Part shown: piece after piece, positions 57,579 to 64,000 of the stretch | Numbering within the stretch: position 1 is the first letter of the stretch | Layout of the letters: each line of letters begins with the position of its first letter | Notes under the pieces: generated by a model | Told to the model about the DNA's origin: nothing | Database searches by the model: none | What the model saw: only the letters and a program-made list of their open reading frames with translations | Position numbers and translations under genes: made by a program | Assembly (NCBI GenBank): GCA_031553535.1 | Contig: JAVBLM010000024.1 | Span: 1 to 64,000, forward strand | Length of the DNA stretch: 64,000 nt | Reading direction: 5' to 3' | DNA from: JAIROC01 sp031553535 | Lineage (GTDB): Bacteria > Bacteroidota > Bacteroidia > Bacteroidales > WCHB1-69

Positions 57579-58337
57579 TTATATTATTTCAATAGCATCG
57601 TTTCTTATCCATCCTTTGCTCCCATCTGTAAAGCGTATCTCTACCCAGCTTCCTGCTTTGTCGGTAATTTGAACTTTTATCCCTTCATGCACAGTAAAAA
57701 GATCTGTACCGGATATATCAGGAGTACTTTTAACCGTTACAATCTTTGTCATAATAATTGCCTCGTCTTCCCGGTTGATATTCTTTTTCTGCAATCCTGC
57801 AAACACTACACTAAAAATCGCAAAAACAAATACAACACATGCCGTTATAAATAAAGCCATACGCCAACGCGGAAGTGAAAGAAGAAACATCAATGCAATG
57901 CAAAGACAACCAACACCAACAAAAATAATGGAAAGAATAGACCATGCTTTAACTGAAAACAAATCCCGAACAGCATTAAACCATGTTTTAAGAAAGAATT
58001 CCGGCTGAACCTCGATTTTATCAATTGTTTGCTGATTAACAAAAGCAATATTGTGTTTAATATCTTCATTTGACGGATCGAGCCTTAAAGCCCTTTCATA
58101 CCAGAGTAATGCTTTTGCCAATTTATCATTCTTAAAATAAGCATTTCCCAAATTATAATATACAACAGGATCCTGATATCCTTCCGCTACCAATTCCTCA
58201 TACAAAGTGATAGCGTCTACATAGTTTTTCTGGTTATAAGCATCGTTTGCCTTTTGGAATGTTTCATTCCCCAAGACATTAATCGAAAATAAAATAAGAA
58301 CAAAAAATAAAACAACGTGTTTTTGCAATCGTAACAT
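57579..58337 (-). CDS. batE: BatE-like TPR/SH3 membrane protein
   Basis: The 252-residue protein has a signal peptide (about 1-24), two to three TPR units (about 25-100, with ITLYEELVAEG and NLGNAYFKNDKLAKALLWYE), two transmembrane helices (about 132-158 and 162-188) and a bacterial SH3-like domain (about 195-252, GSWVEIRFTDGSKGWI). This order matches BatE of the Bacteroides aerotolerance (bat) clusters. The other bat genes are not in the window. It is the third gene of an operon with the barrel protein and the TPR protein, 42 bp after the former. Confidence 0.75.
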   Translation of the reverse strand: MLRLQKHVVLFFVLILFSINVLGNETFQKANDAYNQKNYVDAITLYEELVAEGYQDPVVYYNLGNAYFKNDKLAKALLWYERALRLDPSNEDIKHNIAFVNQQTIDKIEVQPEFFLKTWFNAVRDLFSVKAWSILSIIFVGVGCLCIALMFLLSLPRWRMALFITACVVFVFAIFSVVFAGLQKKNINREDEAIIMTKIVTVKSTPDISGTDLFTVHEGIKVQITDKAGSWVEIRFTDGSKGWIRNDAIEII

Positions 58338-58379
58338 ACTATCCTGATTTTATTTAAAAACAACGTATTCCAGCATAAA

Positions 58380-60134
58380 TTATTGCTGTTTCTTTCCAAT
58401 TGCTTCTCCGCCAAAATTATATTTTACCCCTACCAGACAGTTTATTCTTTGAGACGGGTAATCATAATAAAAATAGTTTCGCTGGTATGCAAAATTATTA
58501 ATATTAGCAAATATAGAGAACCGCTTAGACCATATATATTCAAAGCTGAAATTAAAATCAAAAACAGCTTTCATAGCGGTAGGAGCAATATTCCCATTAA
58601 TAAATTTAGGATATTTAGCTCCCGTATGAATATAAAAATCCATGCCGAATAAAAACTTTTCCAACAAAAGGTAATTTATATCAAATTCTGCAATAAAAGC
58701 AGGCTTATACCAGGGAGCCAATAAATCTACACTCAGCTTATAATATCCATTATAATCGAGGTTCAAAGCAAGCCAAAGCTGGTTTTTGTATTCATATTTC
58801 AAATCAAAATGAAGGTTTAAATGATTCGATTTATCTTGCACTATATTAAACGTGTTGTTTAAATAATACTCCATTAATGTATTCTGCGTTTGTAAAGTAA
58901 ACACTTGCAAAGTATCGTTTATGAAGAATGGCTTCCCTGAATAAAAGCTAAATGAAGCTCTCGCGCCAATGGATAAACTGCGGGAAAGGCCGATTTGCAC
59001 CCCTGCAAAGATCTTCGCTTTTTCATCCGTAAATCCTAAATTTACAATATTAGACAAGTAGGGATTTTCTTGCATGAGAGATAAATAAGAGTTCCGTTTC
59101 ATCCCCCCGTCCATTCCTAAATATAAAGTAAAGATTTTAGGAACAATATTTAACCGGGCTTCTATATCAGGATAAAAGTGAAACTTTGTTTTCTCTTGCT
59201 GTTGGAAAAGCAACAACATATCAAACCCCACTTTAACAAAGTATTCTTCATATTTAAAAATCACATGCGGATTCAAATTGCCCATTGCGTTATCACTGAG
59301 CTGAGCATTATTCCACCGGTTATGAAAATAATTGAATCCGAGTTCACCACCTACATTCAAGAAAAATGCTTTTTTAAGTTGGATATCATGATTTAATCCG
59401 GCTAGTACCCCTAATTGATGCTCATAGGTTTTAGGCGTATTATCAGTCAAGAAATCATAATTGACAGCATAAAACTGATTTAATTTGTTATTATATAAAT
59501 TATTATTGCTGAAATTTACATTCATCTTTATATGATGGTACTGCCTGGCAATATCTTTTGCTTTTACCTTATAATCCATATCTTGAGGGAATACAGAATC
59601 GGGCTGAAAACCATAACAGTGAGCTAATAAGTGATTATATCCTACCTTTGCATTCAACGTATAATTTTTAAAGAATTTCTGAGCATATGCCTCCAGCCTG
59701 GTATCACTATACGATGCAGGAGCATAGGTTTTAATTTTCCCCCAGGAAGAATTATGAAAGACTTTCGCTCCATATGCCCATTTTGTTGATCGTAAACTAT
59801 TAATTTCAAAATCAAGATAAGGTGTCCAATAATTGCCAAACCCTAACTTTATAAAGTTACGATATAAACGGGTTATCTGATCTTTCCCCACTCTTGGCGC
59901 TTTAATAAGCTCGGGAGTAAACCGGGTTAAATATACAGGGGAAACGATATTATAATCTACCGGTTTTGTTACTTTGACGGTATCTACAATATTGGCTTTT
60001 TCGGTAATCTTTTGTTGAGCATCACTAATAGTCGGGCTAAAAGTAGTATTCACAATCACATCATATTCCGATTGTGCAAACAGCCCTTGTGATATAAGCA
60101 ATAACAAAAAGACACAAATCATCTGCTTAAACAT
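58380..60134 (-). CDS. Outer-membrane beta-barrel protein, TonB-receptor-like
   Basis: About 584 residues from MFKQMICVFLLLLISQGLFAQ at 60134 (the frame is open to 60227, but that would overlap the TPR gene and add a non-signal extension). The mature protein is a run of amphipathic aromatic strands ending in a typical outer-membrane barrel strand (CLVGVKYNFGGEAI). No plug domain or TonB box was recognised, so it is not a classical TonB-dependent receptor. It follows the 1023-residue TPR gene by about 38 bp. Similar TPR-plus-barrel pairs occur in Bacteroidales. The function is not known; envelope assembly or transport is likely. Confidence 0.7.
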   Translation of the reverse strand: MFKQMICVFLLLLISQGLFAQSEYDVIVNTTFSPTISDAQQKITEKANIVDTVKVTKPVDYNIVSPVYLTRFTPELIKAPRVGKDQITRLYRNFIKLGFGNYWTPYLDFEINSLRSTKWAYGAKVFHNSSWGKIKTYAPASYSDTRLEAYAQKFFKNYTLNAKVGYNHLLAHCYGFQPDSVFPQDMDYKVKAKDIARQYHHIKMNVNFSNNNLYNNKLNQFYAVNYDFLTDNTPKTYEHQLGVLAGLNHDIQLKKAFFLNVGGELGFNYFHNRWNNAQLSDNAMGNLNPHVIFKYEEYFVKVGFDMLLLFQQQEKTKFHFYPDIEARLNIVPKIFTLYLGMDGGMKRNSYLSLMQENPYLSNIVNLGFTDEKAKIFAGVQIGLSRSLSIGARASFSFYSGKPFFINDTLQVFTLQTQNTLMEYYLNNTFNIVQDKSNHLNLHFDLKYEYKNQLWLALNLDYNGYYKLSVDLLAPWYKPAFIAEFDINYLLLEKFLFGMDFYIHTGAKYPKFINGNIAPTAMKAVFDFNFSFEYIWSKRFSIFANINNFAYQRNYFYYDYPSQRINCLVGVKYNFGGEAIGKKQQ

Positions 60135-60171
60135 AATCAATCTGCTTTGTATTATAATAATCTTATTATTA

Positions 60172-63100
60172 TTATTTTCCATTTTTATTGTCTTTTTCAT
60201 TTTCTCCCTGTTCCTGATTAATTGCATTTTCCTGTTCTATAATTTTATTATATTTTTCGGTTGCAATTTGCTTCAAATCTTCACCATCGTAGTTCTCAAT
60301 AATGCTTAGGTATGTATGTTTTGCCTGGAAGGAATTCCCTTTTTCAAGATAAATATCCCCAAGTAATATATAGCTTTTTGCTAGCCAGTAATCATGGGAA
60401 ATATTGGTTAGAACCTCAAAGATTTTCTTCTCTGATTGATCCAGATTCTCTTTTTTATATTCAATATAAGCCAAATTATAAAGAGCTTCGGATACTATTT
60501 CAGACTTATTCTGTTTTGATAAAACGGTATATTCTGTTTTTGCCAAATCGTAATTTCCGGATGCCAATGCAGAGCGTGCAATTATTGCCCTTGCCTCATC
60601 CTTCATGTCATTATTTGCCTTTTCTTCTTTCAATAAGACCCCGGCAACGGCAATAGCCGAGTCATAATTCTTCATTTCCCAATAACAACGCATTTCTCCC
60701 AATATTCCGTCCAGTCGCTGTGTAGGAAGAATTGCTTTTTGCTCAAGCATCGTATAATAAGATAATGCTCTCCCATACTCTTTTTCCACATACAATATAT
60801 TTGCCGCATTAGCCAAAGATGTTGCTAAAAAGTTTTCATTTTTATGCTTAATAACATATTCATATCCTTGTAAGGCTTTTTCATTATCGGATCGATGGAA
60901 TGCGCATTCCGCTAAATAAAAATGGGCATTCACAATAAATACACCTTCCGGAAATTGATGAATATATTTTTCGAAATCTTTCTCAGCGTCATTGAATTTC
61001 TTATTAAAGTATTTTTCCGCAGCCGCATTATACATTACAGAATCCTGATACGATGCGGTAATACTTGCAAAGGAAACCCCTCGTACATAAGTAAAAAACT
61101 CATCCACATTACCATTTGCCGTATAAATATTTTCAATGTTTTTTAAGGCAATGCTTGCTTCCTCTGAATTGGGATAACTGGAAACGATCGATTTGAAAAC
61201 CTCCAGTGCTTTGTCGTCCTGTTCGGTATTGTAGTAAATCGAGCCTAACTTTAACAAAGCAGTCTTTGTCAATGGATTCCTGGGATATTTCTTGATAAAT
61301 GCTTGGTATTCTGCCGCAGCTTCGTTATTTTGTCCACGGGCGAAATAAGTATTAGCAACTTCATATTGGGCTTCTACTATATAGGGTGATTTCTGGAAAT
61401 GTTCTTCCAGCTTTTGCATTGTTTTTATCTTCGCATCAAATTGCCGTAATCCTCCTTCCGACTGAGCAAGTTGGTATAACGCATAATCCACATCATATAA
61501 ACCTAAGTCTATAACCTTTTGATACTGGACTTTCGCATTATTCAATTCCGACAGCATGAAATAACAATCCCCTGTCCTGTTATATCCATCCGATATAATC
61601 CGTTTATCCTTTACCATGGATTCCAATTTTTGAAAATGCAGGAACCGGCTTAATGCACTCCGGTATTCTTTTAATTTAAAATCAGCATATCCTCCGTTGT
61701 AAAAAGCCATTGGATATTCTTCTGTAAATTTAGCCTGTTCCAAAGACAGAAATAAGGCATATCCTTTTTGTGAAGCCGGATAATTTTCTTTTCTATAAGC
61801 TATTTCAGCTTTCCAGAATATTGCCTGAGCATATATTACAGGATCGAAATTATTCGCTGTTGCCAGATCGAGTTGTTTTTCCGCCTCATCGTATAATCCG
61901 TCATTAAAAAGCTCCAACCCTCTAAAATAATTTACCCGCTGATATGCTCTCATCAGCACGATGCTTTTATTGTTGATCTTCTCCAAAGAAGCAATTGCGG
62001 CCTTATAATTCTTAGTAGTCAAATAAATGGTAGAAAGATAGCTTTCCACTTCATTTCTACGCCGTGATTGCGGGTAATCATTCAAATATTGTTCAAAAGC
62101 AGTAATTGCACCTACAAATGGATTGGTAGATAATTCATATTGAAGTTTTGCATATTCGAATAAAGCATCTTCCGTTAACAGTTGATTTATTTTTAACTCA
62201 TAAGCGGAGAAAAATGCCCGCGAAGCAAAGTCCTTTTGCAATGTTTTTAAGTAACAATCTCCCAAAGTATAGTAAACATATTGATTTAATGTATCATTCT
62301 CACACACAGCTTTCGTAAGCATGGGTATAGCTTTGCCGTACTGTTTTTCACTATAGTAACTGTAACCTCCCATATAATAATCGTTACAGGAAATCTGTGA
62401 TTCGGATGATGAAAAATAATTTTCAAAATATCCGATAGATTTATTATATTGTTTCAACTGAAAATAAGATTGGGCAATGAGCCGGTATATTTCCGGAAGT
62501 CGTTTTTTGGAACTTTTTTGCACCAATTCATCCGACTGGGCAACGAGATCTTCGTATCTATCCGTCGCAAAATAAATATGAGCGATATAAAACGGAACTA
62601 TTTCCGAATAGGTTTCTTCATTTCTAAGTTGTTCAAACCCCGTCAATGCGGCATTGTACGATTGCTCGGTATAGAGAATATGTGAATAATAAAATAATGC
62701 CTTATTTTTATATTGATTATCTACCAGCGAAGCCTCTTTTAGCAAAGGTTTGGCTGCATTATAATCTTCCTGCATGAAATAACAATATCCTTTTTTAAAT
62801 TTGTAAATATGATATTCCTCCAACGAGATTGCACGTATATCTGTTTCTTCATAAGCATCCAATGCCTGCTTATATTGTCGTTTTTCAAAATAATAATTCC
62901 CCAGATAATACCATAAGCGGCTCATTTGCGGATACTCCGGATACTCCGACATAAAGAATAATATCAGATTTTCGGCATCTTCATGGTATAAAAGAGCAGC
63001 ACAGACAGCCATGTGATACAAAGAGCTCTGCTTACGGAGATCATACTTATTATCTATTGCTTCATATACCGTACGAAACGTGTTTTTCGCTGAACCATAT

Positions 63101-63243
63101 TGTTCCTTTGCATACAACTCATTCGCTAATTTATATTCATGTTCAGGAAAATGATATGTGTGCGTTTTCTGGGCAAATAAATTCCCTGAAAATACTATTA
63201 CTAAAACAACAATTAGCTGTTTGACCCAAAATGTTTTATTCAT
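60172..63243 (-). CDS. Large periplasmic TPR protein
   Basis: This 1023-residue exported protein has a signal peptide (about 1-24, SGNLFAQ) followed almost entirely by tetratricopeptide repeats. The helical pairs show repeated W/YYxLGxxYFxxxxYxxAxxxF patterns (for example LWYYLGNYYFEKRQYKQALD and EAQYEVANTYFARGQNNEAA), about 20 or more units. The tail is acidic and Asn/Glu-rich (NQEQGENEKDNKNGK). Such proteins are protein-protein scaffolds in the periplasm. It opens an operon with the barrel protein and BatE and has a -7 type box about 37 bp upstream. Confidence 0.85.
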   Translation of the reverse strand: MNKTFWVKQLIVVLVIVFSGNLFAQKTHTYHFPEHEYKLANELYAKEQYGSAKNTFRTVYEAIDNKYDLRKQSSLYHMAVCAALLYHEDAENLILFFMSEYPEYPQMSRLWYYLGNYYFEKRQYKQALDAYEETDIRAISLEEYHIYKFKKGYCYFMQEDYNAAKPLLKEASLVDNQYKNKALFYYSHILYTEQSYNAALTGFEQLRNEETYSEIVPFYIAHIYFATDRYEDLVAQSDELVQKSSKKRLPEIYRLIAQSYFQLKQYNKSIGYFENYFSSSESQISCNDYYMGGYSYYSEKQYGKAIPMLTKAVCENDTLNQYVYYTLGDCYLKTLQKDFASRAFFSAYELKINQLLTEDALFEYAKLQYELSTNPFVGAITAFEQYLNDYPQSRRRNEVESYLSTIYLTTKNYKAAIASLEKINNKSIVLMRAYQRVNYFRGLELFNDGLYDEAEKQLDLATANNFDPVIYAQAIFWKAEIAYRKENYPASQKGYALFLSLEQAKFTEEYPMAFYNGGYADFKLKEYRSALSRFLHFQKLESMVKDKRIISDGYNRTGDCYFMLSELNNAKVQYQKVIDLGLYDVDYALYQLAQSEGGLRQFDAKIKTMQKLEEHFQKSPYIVEAQYEVANTYFARGQNNEAAAEYQAFIKKYPRNPLTKTALLKLGSIYYNTEQDDKALEVFKSIVSSYPNSEEASIALKNIENIYTANGNVDEFFTYVRGVSFASITASYQDSVMYNAAAEKYFNKKFNDAEKDFEKYIHQFPEGVFIVNAHFYLAECAFHRSDNEKALQGYEYVIKHKNENFLATSLANAANILYVEKEYGRALSYYTMLEQKAILPTQRLDGILGEMRCYWEMKNYDSAIAVAGVLLKEEKANNDMKDEARAIIARSALASGNYDLAKTEYTVLSKQNKSEIVSEALYNLAYIEYKKENLDQSEKKIFEVLTNISHDYWLAKSYILLGDIYLEKGNSFQAKHTYLSIIENYDGEDLKQIATEKYNKIIEQENAINQEQGENEKDNKNGK

Positions 63244-63279
63244 GTTTACTAATTATCCTATTGCGTCCGAATTTTCATG

Positions 63280-63287
63280 CAAAAATA
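63280..63287 (-). promoter_or_regulatory. Candidate -7 promoter box of the TPR operon
   Basis: On the minus strand this reads TATTTTTG, matching TAnnTTTG, about 37 bp before the TPR start codon. Confidence 0.45.
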
Positions 63288-63394
63288 ATCTACAACCATG
63301 CTGATATAGAAAAAAAACACATTATTTTTCAACAATGTTTTTTTAATAATAAAAGTTATGCCGGTTAAATGAAATTACAGAAATAAGGATAAAT

Positions 63395-63435
63395 TCAAGA
63401 TTCAAAATTCAAGATTCAAGATTTGAGGGAAAACC
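63395..63435. repeat. Short AATTCAAGATTC direct repeats
   Basis: ATTCAAGATTCAAAATTCAA and ATTCAAGATTCAAGATTTGA follow each other, a run of four near-identical words of about 7-14 bp, then a GC-rich GGCGGAAATGGGCGGGATGG run to 63465. Nothing else was recognised between 63290 and 63620. Confidence 0.5.
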
Positions 63436-63624
63436 GGCGGAAATGGGCGGGATGGGCGGGAAAAACAGTTTTAGTGAATAGTTAACAGCCAATAGTGAAA
63501 AAATAAATACCAGCATGAATAACATAATATACAAAAAGAAATAATCAAATAAGTAAATCGATAACTAAATAAGAAGATGAATATCGGAAAGGGTGATAAA
63601 AAAATATCGACAGGGACCTCCACG

Positions 63625-63900
63625 CGGCAAAACAGGTACCTGTAAACCCGTTACAGGAATTGTATGCGTACAATTTCCTGTCCGGAAATCAGAACACGCA
63701 ATTGTATGCGTACAAAATCCTGTTTGAAAATCAGAACAAGCCATTGTACGCATACAAGATCTTATCTGGAAATTAAAACAAACAACTGTACATATACAAA
63801 ATTTTGTTTGGGAATCAAAACTGGAAATTGTATGGCACCGGAAGCCTGTTTCCAAATGAAAACAGGGAATTGTATCGTACCGGAAGATTGCCTGAAAACT
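63625..63900 (+). repeat. 42-bp tandem hairpin array, TTGTATG/CCTGTTTG type
   Basis: The TTGTATG-like word starts at 63660, 63702, 63744, 63786, 63828 and 63870, exact 42-bp steps. Each unit has TTGTA/TACAA around four bases and many have a second stem of the CCTGTTT kind, as at 63845-63866. The unit ATCCTGTTTGAAAATCAGAA aligns with the minus-strand unit of the array at 38440-38790. An open frame of 81 codons exists only because the period is a multiple of three. Confidence 0.8.
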
Positions 63901-64000
63901 AAAACATGATCATTTTCTGTAACTTCTGTGTTTTTTGAAAAGACAACCCTTTTATTTATTTTATCGGCTTTATTTATTTTACCGGTTTTATCCCTTCAGC

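Noticed and set aside
63664..63909. 81-codon plus-strand ORF
   Set aside because: It is produced by the 42-bp array and has no start signal or known domain.

Overview
The window looks like a chromosomal segment of a Bacteroidota bacterium, most likely order Bacteroidales. Three things point there: two proteins end in type A sorting domains of the type IX secretion system (T9SS); several genes sit behind TAnnTTTG-type -7 promoter boxes; and the set of BatE, an S41 C-terminal protease, an M3 dipeptidyl carboxypeptidase and an ADP-forming acetate-CoA ligase fits an anaerobic, fermentative member. The DNA is AT-rich. Genus cannot be decided by eye. No rRNA, tRNA, transposase or CRISPR array was seen.

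The left part (1-15.2 kb) is mostly housekeeping: ilvE, a secreted subtilase with BACON and T9SS domains, an S41 protease, a SAM hydrolase coupled to a low-molecular-weight phosphatase, tadA, an M3 peptidase, and a small lipoprotein followed by acetate-CoA ligase. Its gaps hold dispersed inverted repeats. The right end (55.7-63.2 kb) has a CPBP membrane protease and an operon of a large TPR protein, an outer-membrane barrel and BatE.

The middle 40 kb (15.8-55.0 kb, all on the minus strand) is a surface-protein island in two long transcription units. Unit A (37589 down to 15809) encodes a small secreted protein, an 1183-residue repeat protein, a giant protein of about 5200 residues with 42 Ig-like repeats and a T9SS tail, and a barrel/OmpA envelope protein. 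Unit B (55010 down to 39255) is five consecutive pairs, each a small lipocalin-like secreted protein followed by a large secreted multi-domain protein. Three partners are beta-helical, one has an IgGFc-binding-type domain and one has an unrecognised N-terminal domain. Four large proteins across both units share a roughly 95-residue C-terminal module that is not a standard T9SS tail. The upstream regions of units A and B are homologous over about 200 bp, so the units are probably co-regulated. I infer a modular adhesin or cell-surface display system.

A second unexplained layer is intergenic. Five tandem arrays lie at 0.1-0.5, 15.4-15.6, 38.4-38.8, 56.9-57.3 and 63.6-63.9 kb. Four have an exact or near-exact 42-bp period and one has 43 bp, and each unit carries a small hairpin. 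The arrays at 0.1-0.5 and 56.9-57.3 kb are inverted copies of one element with both flanks conserved. Their hairpin stems differ by compensating changes.
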